From Saprospiraceae bacterium (GTDB lineage Bacteria; Bacteroidota; Bacteroidia; Chitinophagales; Saprospiraceae): a DNA stretch of 64,000 bases. The stretch spans positions 248,001-312,000 of the forward strand of contig JADKFC010000002.1 of NCBI GenBank assembly GCA_016717655.1, in the 5' to 3' direction. The notes under the pieces are model-generated. The model had not been told where the DNA came from. It made no database searches and worked only from the letters and a program-made list of their open reading frames with translations. Made by a program: the position numbers and the translations under genes. Positions 9,156-17,933 of the stretch are shown here, piece by piece. Position 1 is the stretch's first letter. The number at the start of each line of letters is the position of its first letter.

Positions 9156-9724
9156 CGAATGCCCAGCGACAGGCGGTTGGAAATTTCCTGAAACAACATC
9201 TCGGGCAGTTTACGGTGCCATTCAACATCATTAAAGACCAGGCCAAAGTTGGTGTAATACTGCAAGCGAGTTCTTTTCATTTCGTCAGACACATGGTCAA
9301 AAGTATTGACCATACACACCCAGCCCCCGGCTTCTTTGATATCATCCCACCACTCTTCGTAGTAGCAGTCATCTGAGCCATGGAAATTGAGAACGTTGTC
9401 GCACAGCAGGATAAACTTGGAGATGCCTTTTTCTATTAGCACATCGGCCACATCGCGTTTGAGGTACATGATGTCGTTGGTAATACAATCATTCCATTCT
9501 CCAATAAACTCCATGATGGCATACCCCTCTTCATAATCCACAAATAATAATTTCATGTACATGGTAGGCGATCCAAAAAAATCCCACTGAGGGTGAATAT
9601 AGTAATTGTAAATTTTCTCAGTGTAATGCAACTCACTGTACACCCTACCATAAAAGGGAGAGTGTTTGTCATCTGAGGCAATGTAATAATCTCGCCAACG
9701 GTAGTAGGGTTCTATATCGTGCAA
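9143..9724 (-). CDS. Conserved hypothetical protein, aromatic- and acidic-rich
   Basis: The product has 193 residues, with no signal peptide and no membrane segment. It is unusually rich in Trp, Tyr and Asp, for example HDIEPYYRWRDYYIAS, YNYYIHPQWDFFGSPT, EFIGEWNDCITNDI and SDDCYYEEWWDDIKEAGGW. It looks like a conserved, soluble, single-domain protein known to me only as a hypothetical family in Bacteroidota. Alternating strand/helix patterns around KFILLCDNVLNFHGSDD suggest an alpha/beta fold. No function can be given. It converges on rlmB with a 13-bp overlap. Confidence 0.7.
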   Translation of the reverse strand: MHDIEPYYRWRDYYIASDDKHSPFYGRVYSELHYTEKIYNYYIHPQWDFFGSPTMYMKLLFVDYEEGYAIMEFIGEWNDCITNDIMYLKRDVADVLIEKGISKFILLCDNVLNFHGSDDCYYEEWWDDIKEAGGWVCMVNTFDHVSDEMKRTRLQYYTNFGLVFNDVEWHRKLPEMLFQEISNRLSLGIRYLE

Positions 9725-9727
9725 GGG

Positions 9728-9895
9728 ATGTTTTTTGTCTACAACAAAGATAGGTACGCTTGGTTCCCTGTTTGTATGCCACTAGTAAAAAAAAATGAAA
9801 GAATGGAAGCCCTTTGGAGCAATAAAATGACGAGAGATGTTTTCGATTATTTTCTATACCTCGAATATCAGAAAGAAAAGATGAATTCATTATAA
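9728..9895 (+). CDS. Possible 55-residue small protein
   Basis: An open frame begins ATG 3 bp from the divergent hypothetical start and ends TAA at 9893-9895. The end of the product reads RDVFDYFLYLEYQKEKMNSL, with protein-like composition. There is no recognisable family, and no room for a standard promoter between the two divergent starts. It may be chance. Confidence 0.2.
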   Translation: MFFVYNKDRYAWFPVCMPLVKKNERMEALWSNKMTRDVFDYFLYLEYQKEKMNSL

Positions 9896-10122
9896 ATGAC
9901 TCATTTTCAAATAATTTTCAACAAATAAATCAAAATCCTAACAAGTCGAAACCGCTCTATATTGGTTAAAAACATAAATAAATAATATAATTTAAATATT
10001 TATTAATATCTGTTATTCAACTATTTATAAATATTTTTAATTTATTATACATTAAATATTTCTACAATACATAAAACGTTGATATTATTGTAGTTGGATT
10101 TAAACACACAAAAGCACTCACC
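9896..10122. other. Very AT-rich upstream region of the giant surface-protein gene
   Basis: No gene is seen. From about 9950 to 10095 the sequence is dominated by A and T (runs such as TAATATAATTTAAATATTTATTAATAT), in clear contrast with the neighbouring coding DNA. It probably holds the promoter of the 1503-residue protein, but no clean TAnnTTTG box is visible. Confidence 0.5.
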
Positions 10123-13100
10123 ATGAAACAGCACCTCAGGGCACTCGCTCTGTTTCTCCTATTTGTATTGCCATTTTACCAGTACTGTACTGCCCAAAGT
10201 TACGACCTGGCCCTTCGCCTAAATTCCATTGCCAACAGTCCGGTAAAATATGAAACCAGTGTTCCATTTAACATCACTGTTTTCAATCAGGGCACCTTAT
10301 CGGTAGACAGCATAGATGTAATTTGTATGTTGGGTCCTGCCCTTCAACTGGGTTTAGGTAATGGCATCTGGAGTTCTGAAGGATCATTGCCCAATGCCTA
10401 TGTGACGAGGATCGCCGGTAATCTTGATCCGACCAATTCTGTGCTCATTACCATCAATGTGTTGCCCATACCCGGTTCCGACAGCACAGACTGGAACCTT
10501 TCAGCTGAAATATTTGCCTTCCAGGATCTATCTGGTAACCAGGTAGAGGGTTTTGAGACCGACAGTGCACCGGATAAAAACAATGGCAACGATGGTGGAG
10601 GCAAACTTGGCAGCCCATCTGATGACGCCATAGATGGCAATGGTACCGGCCTGCCCGGCTCACCATCTGCAACCACAGATGAAGATGATCACGATGTGGC
10701 CAAAGTTCGCATTTACGATATTGCTCTTAAAAAACTATTGGTCACCACAGGTCAGGTGCGATATGGAGATACCCTTGAATTTATTTCTGTGGTCTATAAC
10801 CAGGGAAATGAGACAACTGGTGTGGTCACCATTCAGGAACTTATTACAGAAGGATACATTTATGAACCCACCATTAACCTGCCACTTGGCTGGCTGGGCA
10901 CTGCCCCCAAACCTAAGTACAGTTTTGAAAGCCTGGCACCGGGAGACAGCCTTGTCATTCCTGTAAAACTCATTCTTGACAGCGAACAATTTGATGGTGC
11001 TGCATGGAACAACTACACAGAAGTATTTACTGCCTTTGATATTTTCAGCAATAATGTCAACGCCAATGAGTCCGACAGCGAAGCCAACAGTAATTCTATA
11101 TATGAAAACGCTGTTTTACCCGGCAGTGCCTTTGACAATGAAATAAATGGAAACGGTATTTCGCAAAATGAAGATGAAGATGATCACGACGTGGCTGCCC
11201 CTCGCATTTTCGACCTGGCTATAAAAAAAGAAAGAGAAACATCGGTACCCAGCTACAGTTACACCCAAAATGTGAAGTACACCATCACGGTTTACAATCA
11301 GGGCAATGTAGCCGCCAATCAGGTGACCATCACCGATACCATACCCTGTGGTCTTGAATTTTTGCCCGGGCTGAATCCCAACTGGTCGGTTAGCGGACCT
11401 AACAAGGTAAGCAGAACCATCAATACCACTATTACTCCGGCAACTAACACCTCTTTTGATTTGTATTTCGGAGTCAATCCCTGCTACAACGACCCTGCCA
11501 ATGGCTGGACCAACTACATAGAAATCAGCAATGCCGTTGCCGCAGACGGTGGCTCCAATATGGATATTGATGGCACCTTCGATTCCAATCTAAAAAATGA
11601 CTTTCAATACAACAACCTCAACAACAACGATGTGTTGGACAAGTGGGGAACAACGGTAGCTCAGGATGAAGACAACCATGATTTGGAAATCATTCAAGTG
11701 GTGGACTTAGCACTAAAAAAAGTTTTGACAACCCCACCACCCTATTCCTATGGTCAAAATCTCACTTTTACCATTATTATTTACAACCAGGGAAATGTGG
11801 TAGGTAAAAATATTAAAATCCGCGATTACATTCCGGAAGGCTACGATTTTCCGGCTGCCCTCAACCAGCCACTGGGTTGGAACATGGCAGATTCGACCCT
11901 CACCCTGAGCAATTGGTTGTACCCGGATCAGAGTACTCAGGTAACCATTATTCTTACTGTCAAACAAGCCAACAGCAGAAGGGATTGGATCAACTATGCC
12001 CACATCGTTTTGGTACAAGACACTTTTAACAACAATCGATTTGATGATGCAGATTCTTACACCTTTATGGTTAACGAAGCTGAATTTGCCGTTAATCCCG
12101 GAGATCCTGCGGATGACGATATCTTTGTATTGGGTCCTGCCAATACCAATACCGATGAAGACGATCACGATCCTGCCGGATTTGAAGTATTTGATCTTTC
12201 ATTGCAAAAAACAGTGGTCAACCCACAATCTTTTTACGTAGTGGGCTATGTGGTGCCATTTTTGATCGCTGTAACCAATGAGGGAGGTACTGCGGCAAGT
12301 TATATTCAAATCACCGATTACCTGCCCTGTGGCCTCAGCTTCAATCCGGCCAACAACATGGGTTGGACACAAAGTGGTAACCTGTTAAGGTATCAATCGA
12401 ATGCCTTACTCCGACATGGTCAGGTACTCAACGTGCCCCTCAATCTTACCGTTCAGGCTTGCACCCAGGCCAATGCCTATAGAAACCTGGCAGAGATTTC
12501 CATTTCCCGCGACAGTTTGAATACCGGCAACCAGGACTTCGACAGCGATGCAGATGAAAATCCTACCAATGATGTGGTGGGAGAAGATGATATAGATGAC
12601 GCGATTATTACCGTTGTCAATGGTGCCCTTGGCGGCATTGTCTGGAATGATTTTGATGCAGATGGCATTTACGAAGCAGGAGAGTCGTTCACCCAGGGCG
12701 TTAGAGTGGAACTAAGAGATTGCAATCAGAACCTTATTCGTTTTACTACTACCAACAACGCCGGGGCCTATGAATTTATTAATTTACAGCCGGGCAATTA
12801 TTTAATATACTTTGTTTCCTCAACCCTTCCGGCCAATAGTGCATTTACCCTGCAAAACCAGGGGAATAATGACGATATCGACAGCGATGCCAATGCCCAG
12901 GGCTTTACCGCCTGCATCAACCTGCCTCCTGGAGCCTCCAACTACACCATTGATGCTGGACATTTCAGTCCTTCCAGCATTGGCGACTTTGTATGGAATG
13001 ACCTCAATGGCAACAATGTGCAGGATGGAGGTGAGTCAGGTATCGCAGGAGTTACCATAATGTTGTTTCGTGCCGGTGGAGGCATGGTAGCTACTACCAC

Positions 13101-14634
13101 CACCAATGGCAGTGGTTTTTATATCTTCAACAATGTGGTGCCCGGCAACTACTATCTCAAGTTTTCAAATCCAGTAGACTATGAATTTATCCTACCTGAT
13201 TCGGGCAATAATGACAATGTAGACAGCGATGTTACCGGCACCTTTGGCGCTGGCACAACCAATGTGTTTACCCTGCCCGGCAGTACCAATCTAACCAATA
13301 TGGATGCAGGCCTGGCCCGATGTGCCAGCATTGGCAGTCTGGTATGGTATGACGACGATAAAGATGATGTGTGGGATGTCCATGAAAATGGCATCAATGG
13401 GCTGCGTGTTGAGTTGTGGCGAAGCATCAATGGCAACTGGTCCATGTTTGACTATACCCATACCGGACACAAGCCCAATACACCTTCTGATGATGGCTAT
13501 TTTAACTTCTGCGCTCCTCCGGGAACCTATTATGTAAAAATTTTACTTCCCCCATTGGGACTGGTTCAGGCCAGAGCCAATATCTTTGGTGAAATTGCCC
13601 TGACTGCTTCCAATGAGCAAAAGAATGACAGTGACCTCACCAATACCTTTGGCCCTGGAACTACCAAGTCTTTTTCTGTGGTTTCGGGTCAGCTACTCAA
13701 CAATATTGGGGCAGGCTTCTACCCTATGGCCACCGCTGGTAATCTGGTGTGGGAAGACAGCAATTTTAATGGTAAACAGGAAGCATCAGAGCCTAAAATT
13801 GCCAATGTGTTGGTTGAAGCTTTTAACGCCAATGACATCAAAATAGGAGAAGGTGTAACCAATAGCGAAGGCATCTATAAGATTGATTATCTTAGTAAAG
13901 AAAGTTACTACCTACGATTCACCCCACCGGCAGGTTACAGCAATACCCTGGCCAATATCGGCAGTGAAGAGGCTGACAGCGATGTGGATCATAGCCATGG
14001 ACTCAACACTACTTCCTTTTTTGCCATGCAGCCCGGCGAAGAAAATATCAACATCGATGCCGGTCTATCATTTGGGGTCTTACCTGTAAGGTACGCCGGT
14101 ATTGAAGCTAGTTGGAAAGGATCTTACAATCAGATTGACTGGAAAACCAGCACAGAGATCAATGCTTCTCATTTTGAAATAGAAAGGTTTTATCCAGAAA
14201 AAGCATCCTTTGTCACTATAGGCAAGGTAGATGCCCATGGCCATTCTGCCCAACTACACACCTATCAGTGGAAAGATGAGCAACTCGACAGGAGCGGTAT
14301 GTACACTTATCGTTTGGCGCAATACGACTTTGATGGCAATGTGCATCATTCAGATCAGGTTCAGGTATATGTGAGAGGTAATGATGGAGGACATGTAGAA
14401 GTGAGACCCAATCCGGCCAGGGGCAAAACCACCCTTCAAATGCAGCTTCCATCGGTAGTGACTGAGGTGACCGTCGAACTCACAGATAGGTCCGGAAAAA
14501 TGAGATACAAAGCAGTTCACAGTGCCGAAGCACAGCTGGAGCTTTCACTTGAGTCTCTTAATTCCGGTATCTACCATGTATGTGTTTCTTATGGTGATCA
14601 GTCGCACTGCAATCAATTGGTGGTCATTGAATAA
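10123..14634 (+). CDS. Giant secreted modular protein: five DUF11-like and four SdrD B-like domains, T9SS sorting domain
   Basis: A 1503-residue protein. A signal peptide ends near residue 25 (CTAQ). Five DUF11-type beta-sandwich repeats start near residues 27, 197, 363, 527 and 691 with YDLAL/FDLAI-type motifs and a VYNQGN core. Each ends in an acidic DEDDHD/EDDIDD stretch likely to bind Ca2+. Four SdrD B-like domains start near 837, 952, 1070 and 1205 with GxxVWxDxxxDGxxxxxE. A linker with a VRYAGIEASW start precedes a T9SS type A sorting domain (about 1427-1503, from VRPNPARGKTTLQMQ to NQLVVIE). It is probably a surface-anchored or released adhesin or matrix stalk. A strong terminator follows; the frame is intact. 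Confidence 0.88.
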   Translation: MKQHLRALALFLLFVLPFYQYCTAQSYDLALRLNSIANSPVKYETSVPFNITVFNQGTLSVDSIDVICMLGPALQLGLGNGIWSSEGSLPNAYVTRIAGNLDPTNSVLITINVLPIPGSDSTDWNLSAEIFAFQDLSGNQVEGFETDSAPDKNNGNDGGGKLGSPSDDAIDGNGTGLPGSPSATTDEDDHDVAKVRIYDIALKKLLVTTGQVRYGDTLEFISVVYNQGNETTGVVTIQELITEGYIYEPTINLPLGWLGTAPKPKYSFESLAPGDSLVIPVKLILDSEQFDGAAWNNYTEVFTAFDIFSNNVNANESDSEANSNSIYENAVLPGSAFDNEINGNGISQNEDEDDHDVAAPRIFDLAIKKERETSVPSYSYTQNVKYTITVYNQGNVAANQVTITDTIPCGLEFLPGLNPNWSVSGPNKVSRTINTTITPATNTSFDLYFGVNPCYNDPANGWTNYIEISNAVAADGGSNMDIDGTFDSNLKNDFQYNNLNNNDVLDKWGTTVAQDEDNHDLEIIQVVDLALKKVLTTPPPYSYGQNLTFTIIIYNQGNVVGKNIKIRDYIPEGYDFPAALNQPLGWNMADSTLTLSNWLYPDQSTQVTIILTVKQANSRRDWINYAHIVLVQDTFNNNRFDDADSYTFMVNEAEFAVNPGDPADDDIFVLGPANTNTDEDDHDPAGFEVFDLSLQKTVVNPQSFYVVGYVVPFLIAVTNEGGTAASYIQITDYLPCGLSFNPANNMGWTQSGNLLRYQSNALLRHGQVLNVPLNLTVQACTQANAYRNLAEISISRDSLNTGNQDFDSDADENPTNDVVGEDDIDDAIITVVNGALGGIVWNDFDADGIYEAGESFTQGVRVELRDCNQNLIRFTTTNNAGAYEFINLQPGNYLIYFVSSTLPANSAFTLQNQGNNDDIDSDANAQGFTACINLPPGASNYTIDAGHFSPSSIGDFVWNDLNGNNVQDGGESGIAGVTIMLFRAGGGMVATTTTNGSGFYIFNNVVPGNYYLKFSNPVDYEFILPDSGNNDNVDSDVTGTFGAGTTNVFTLPGSTNLTNMDAGLARCASIGSLVWYDDDKDDVWDVHENGINGLRVELWRSINGNWSMFDYTHTGHKPNTPSDDGYFNFCAPPGTYYVKILLPPLGLVQARANIFGEIALTASNEQKNDSDLTNTFGPGTTKSFSVVSGQLLNNIGAGFYPMATAGNLVWEDSNFNGKQEASEPKIANVLVEAFNANDIKIGEGVTNSEGIYKIDYLSKESYYLRFTPPAGYSNTLANIGSEEADSDVDHSHGLNTTSFFAMQPGEENINIDAGLSFGVLPVRYAGIEASWKGSYNQIDWKTSTEINASHFEIERFYPEKASFVTIGKVDAHGHSAQLHTYQWKDEQLDRSGMYTYRLAQYDFDGNVHHSDQVQVYVRGNDGGHVEVRPNPARGKTTLQMQLPSVVTEVTVELTDRSGKMRYKAVHSAEAQLELSLESLNSGIYHVCVSYGDQSHCNQLVVIE

Positions 14635-14663
14635 ATAAGTAATTAATTCCATAGAGCATAATT

Positions 14664-14700
14664 AGGTTCGGAGGCCATGAGGTCCCGAACCTTTTTTTTT
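14664..14700 (+). terminator. Rho-independent terminator of the surface-protein gene
   Basis: Arms AGGTTCGG and CCGAACCT (14664-14671 / 14685-14692) form a perfect 8-bp stem followed by eight further T residues (nine-plus in the run). Confidence 0.9.
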
Positions 14701-14731
14701 GGGATATTACTCCAAAATATTGTAACATTGC

Positions 14732-15214
14732 ATGATGAAACTAGCTGTCTTTCCCGGGTCATTTGACCCTATTACCATTGGTCATGCCGACCTGGTCGAA
14801 AGAGCCCTACCCCTCTTTGATAAGATTGTGGTGGCGGTAGGAATCAACACCCAGAAGTCAACCTTGTTTAGTCTGGAACAGCGAATGGAATGGCTCAAAA
14901 AAACCTTCGCCCACCTTCCGAAGGTAGAGGTAGCCTGTTTTGAAGGACTTACAGTAAAATATTGTCAGGAAATCCAGGCCCACTACCTCATAAGAGGTTT
15001 AAGACAGGCCTCTGATTTTGATTACGAAAAAACCATTTCACAGCTCAACAGCATCATCGGAGAAGACATAGAAACCGTGTTTCTGATCTCAAAACCGGAA
15101 TACAGTCATATTTCATCTACCATTGTCAGAGAAATCATCAAAGGCAAGGGAGATGTTACCAAGTTTGTGCCCGCCGTCATTGCAGACGAACTCCACCGGC
15201 ACGGCATTCAATAA
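14732..15214 (+). CDS. coaD: Phosphopantetheine adenylyltransferase
   Basis: 160 residues, full length for CoaD. The nucleotidyltransferase motif is FPGSFDPITIGH (T/HxGH at residues 15-18). It is followed by VVAVGINTQKS, LIRGLRQASDFDYE and the C-terminal ISSTIVREIIKGKGDV signature. The enzyme transfers AMP from ATP to 4'-phosphopantetheine to give dephospho-CoA, the penultimate step of CoA synthesis. Two ATGs are adjacent (14732 and 14735); either could be used. It is a single gene between a terminator and a convergent permease gene. Confidence 0.95.
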   Translation: MMKLAVFPGSFDPITIGHADLVERALPLFDKIVVAVGINTQKSTLFSLEQRMEWLKKTFAHLPKVEVACFEGLTVKYCQEIQAHYLIRGLRQASDFDYEKTISQLNSIIGEDIETVFLISKPEYSHISSTIVREIIKGKGDVTKFVPAVIADELHRHGIQ

Positions 15215-15223
15215 TCAGAATTA

Positions 15224-16564
15224 TTAAACAACACTGGTTTTATTGTTGATCCATTTCACAAACAGATACAAGGGATAGGAACCAATCAAAAAGATGAGTC
15301 CGTACTTGCTGCTGTTGAGATCGCTGTACACAGCGCCCACCAAAAATAAAAGCGACATAAGCGTCAGCAGTATAGGTAAATAGGGATAAAACGGCACCTT
15401 ATAAGGTCTTGGCAGATCTGGCTCCACCGTTCTCAATCGAATCAGGGATACAAAGCCGGCAGTATACGACAAAACAAAAAAGAAGGTAGCAATATCAGAT
15501 AATCTGCCACAGGTATCCTTACCTGACAAAATCAATAAAACCGATAATGACGTGGTTAAAACCAGCGCTAGCCATGGTGTGCCCTTGCTATTGACCCAGG
15601 TAGTGGCCTTGACAAACAAACCATCCCGTCCCATCGAATAAATCACCCTTGGTGCAAACATCGATTGAGAATTGAGGATGCCCAATACAGAGATCAAAAG
15701 AAATACGGTTACAAATTGGGTAGCTTCCGGGCCAAACAATAAGCCCATGGCAGTAGCTGCTGCCAGCTTGGTTCCAGCCAATTGTTCGATTGGAACTACG
15801 TACAGGATGGCGCCATTGACCAACATATAAATGGCAATGATAGAAAGTACCCCAATGATCATTGACCTGGGTAAGGTCTTGGCCGGGTCCTTGTTTTCTT
15901 CTGAAAAATAACTAGCTGTATGCCAGCCATCATAGGTATAAAAAATAGCCTGAAGGGCAGTTATAATGCCTGCCAACATACCAGGTGCTGCCGTACGCTC
16001 AATGGTTGCCTGAAGCTGAGTGGGGTCAATGTTGTGCCCCATGGTGAAACATATAATGACAAACACAATCAAGCCGGCTGCATTGGTGTAAGTCAAGAAC
16101 TGCTGGGCCTTGCCACCTACATGGGTTCCAATGAGGTGTAGAGATGTAAAAAATACGATAATGCCAATGGCAATGAATGAGTTGAGATCATCTCTGTGGG
16201 TAAGCAGGGCAATGAATTCACTAAAGGTATAAGCCCCAAAGCCCAATGCGGAAACGGTTCCCATCCAACTGGTAAACCCGGTAAGAAAGCCAAAATAATT
16301 GCCAAAGGCCCTTCTTGCATACACATACCAACTCCCCGCCTGTGGCATAGATACTGCCAATTCTATTACACACAATACACCCAATAAGGCGTAAAAGCCT
16401 ACTGCCAACCACAGCAATAAGATCAGAACGGGATCTCCTACCTGCTCGGCTATTGGCCCGGGCTTTCGCAATATACCGGTACCGATGGTTCCACCCATGG
16501 TTGCTGCTATGCCAAAGCCGATGCCCAGCAACTTTAATAATTGGGTATTGTGTTTTTGTGACAT
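15224..16564 (-). CDS. APC superfamily amino-acid permease
   Basis: 446 residues with about twelve hydrophobic helices. The N-terminal FGIAATMGGTIGTGILRKPG is the unwound TM1 substrate-binding motif (GxGxGI-type) of APC/LAT-like transporters. It also has AVSMPQAGSWYVYARRAFG after TM2 and TYDGWHTASYFSEENKDP in the central part. It likely imports or exchanges an amino acid, with the substrate unknown. A second permease of this superfamily lies at 29.7-31.0 kb. Its upstream region contains a GC-rich repeat array instead of a recognisable promoter. Confidence 0.85.
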   Translation of the reverse strand: MSQKHNTQLLKLLGIGFGIAATMGGTIGTGILRKPGPIAEQVGDPVLILLLWLAVGFYALLGVLCVIELAVSMPQAGSWYVYARRAFGNYFGFLTGFTSWMGTVSALGFGAYTFSEFIALLTHRDDLNSFIAIGIIVFFTSLHLIGTHVGGKAQQFLTYTNAAGLIVFVIICFTMGHNIDPTQLQATIERTAAPGMLAGIITALQAIFYTYDGWHTASYFSEENKDPAKTLPRSMIIGVLSIIAIYMLVNGAILYVVPIEQLAGTKLAAATAMGLLFGPEATQFVTVFLLISVLGILNSQSMFAPRVIYSMGRDGLFVKATTWVNSKGTPWLALVLTTSLSVLLILSGKDTCGRLSDIATFFFVLSYTAGFVSLIRLRTVEPDLPRPYKVPFYPYLPILLTLMSLLFLVGAVYSDLNSSKYGLIFLIGSYPLYLFVKWINNKTSVV

Positions 16565-16607
16565 CTTTATTTTTGCTGCTAATGTACAAAGGGAAGGGCA
16601 AAGCGCA

Positions 16608-16738
16608 AAGCGGAGGGGCGGCGGAGGGCGGAGCGCGGAGGGCGGAGCGCGGGGCGGCGGAGCGCGGGGGGCGGAGGGCGGAGCGACGGAGCGCGGAGGG
16701 CGGAGCGCGGAGGGCGGAGGGCGGAGGGGGGGGGCGGA
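16608..16738 (+). repeat. GC-rich purine-strand tandem array
   Basis: Degenerate copies of GCGCGGAGGGCGGA (about 14 bp) including a G9 run near the right end, with almost no C-to-T content on the plus strand. It lies between the divergent APC permease and ung starts. Short frames across it are repeat artefacts. Confidence 0.85.
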
Positions 16739-16744
16739 TTAATG

Positions 16745-16808
16745 CACGCCTTGGCGCTTTACGCTAAACGCTTGGCGCTTTACGCTAAACGCTTGGCGCT
16801 CCGCCCTC
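16745..16808 (+). repeat. GCTTTACGCTAAACGCTTGGC direct repeats
   Basis: Two and a half copies of a ~21-bp unit built on TTTACGCTAAACGC directly follow the GC array. The same core appears in the 115-bp units at 57.1 and 58.2-58.7 kb, linking these loci as one repeat family. Confidence 0.8.
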
Positions 16809-16840
16809 TACAATACGGCTGAAAGTATTATCTTTATCTT

Positions 16841-17527
16841 ATGAATACTAGTCAGGTTCAGATAGAAGAAAGTTGGAAGGCATTGTTGCAGGAGGAGTTT
16901 GACAAGCCATATTTTGAAGGCATTCGTCAGTTTTTACACAATGAAAAAAAGGCAGGTAAGGTTATCTTTCCTCCGGGTCAACAGATATTCCAGGCATTTA
17001 GCCTAACCCCGGTTGACCAGCTCAAAGTAGTGATTTTGGGCCAGGATCCTTATCACAATCCGGGAGAGGCAATGGGTCTTTGTTTTTCTGTACCTGAAGG
17101 GGTCAAAGTACCGCCGTCGTTGAATAATATTTACAAAGAATTGCGCAATGATCTGAACTGTGAGATCCCCAACCATGGCAATCTTACAGCGTGGGCCAGG
17201 CAGGGAGTACTATTGCTCAATGCCTTTCTTACGGTTGAACAAAACAAGCCGCTTTCGCACAGCAAGATTGGCTGGCAATTGTTTACAGATGCGGTGATCA
17301 GCCACATCAGCGAAAAACTGGAGGGTAAGGTTTTTCTTTTGTGGGGCAATTTTGCCAAGGCCAAGGCAGCCTTGATCAACCCAGAACGTCATTTGGTGCT
17401 CACCTCACCCCATCCTTCCCCACTGGCGGGCAATGGATTTTACAACAATCATCATTTCAGCAAGGCCAATGATTACCTGAAACAACAGGGAAGCTCCGGA
17501 ATTGACTGGCAAATAAAAAATAAATGA
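16841..17527 (+). CDS. ung: Uracil-DNA glycosylase, family 1
   Basis: 228 residues, normal length. It has the catalytic water-activating motif GQDPYHNPGEAMGLCFSVP with Asp at residue 69, VPPSLNNIYKEL, GVLLLNAFLTV, and the minor-groove intercalation loop HPSPLAGNGF. The enzyme removes uracil from DNA in base excision repair. The stop codon overlaps the start of the DUF423 gene (ATGA), so the two are translationally coupled. Confidence 0.96.
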   Translation: MNTSQVQIEESWKALLQEEFDKPYFEGIRQFLHNEKKAGKVIFPPGQQIFQAFSLTPVDQLKVVILGQDPYHNPGEAMGLCFSVPEGVKVPPSLNNIYKELRNDLNCEIPNHGNLTAWARQGVLLLNAFLTVEQNKPLSHSKIGWQLFTDAVISHISEKLEGKVFLLWGNFAKAKAALINPERHLVLTSPHPSPLAGNGFYNNHHFSKANDYLKQQGSSGIDWQIKNK

Positions 17528-17922
17528 ACTCATCAAAATTATTACAATGGGCAGCTATGTCAGGATTGATAGCAGTGATGCTTGGCGCTTTTGGGGCACA
17601 CGGACTCAAACCACTGATTGATGAAAAGACACTTCATGCCTACAACACAGCTGTTTTGTACCATTTTTTGCACACCCTTGTCCTCCTTTCCATGGCCTTG
17701 TGGCATGGGGAAAAATCAGGTAATCAATTCACCTGGTCGGTCCGCTTGTTTCTGGCAGGAATGCTGGGCTTCAGTGGTTCTTTGTATGCCATTGCCCTGA
17801 GTAAGGCAGCTGGTATTGACATATCATGGCTGGGTCCTGTGACACCAATGGGGGGACTCTTGTTGATGGGAGGCTGGCTGATGTTGTTTTTACACGCCAG
17901 TCAAAACAATAAACAAAGTTAA
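17524..17922 (+). CDS. DUF423 family small membrane protein
   Basis: 132 residues with four hydrophobic helices. The N-terminal GLIAVMLGAFGAHGLKP with LHAYNTAVLYHFLHTLVLL is the DUF423 (YgdD-like) signature. It also has LFLAGMLGFSGSLYAI and a C-terminal helix. It is an inner-membrane protein of unknown function. It is coupled to ung by an ATGA overlap and is convergent with the enoyl-CoA hydratase gene. Confidence 0.88.
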   Translation: MNSSKLLQWAAMSGLIAVMLGAFGAHGLKPLIDEKTLHAYNTAVLYHFLHTLVLLSMALWHGEKSGNQFTWSVRLFLAGMLGFSGSLYAIALSKAAGIDISWLGPVTPMGGLLLMGGWLMLFLHASQNNKQS

Positions 17923-17933
17923 ATTAATCCTGG

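Noticed and set aside
9669..9890. 73-codon minus-strand frame before the hypothetical gene
   Set aside because: Overlaps the start of the better-supported gene and has no recognisable feature.
16453..16767. Open frames of about 100 codons across the GC array
   Set aside because: They translate to (GGARRAE)-like low complexity and exist in several frames; this is a result of the repeat.
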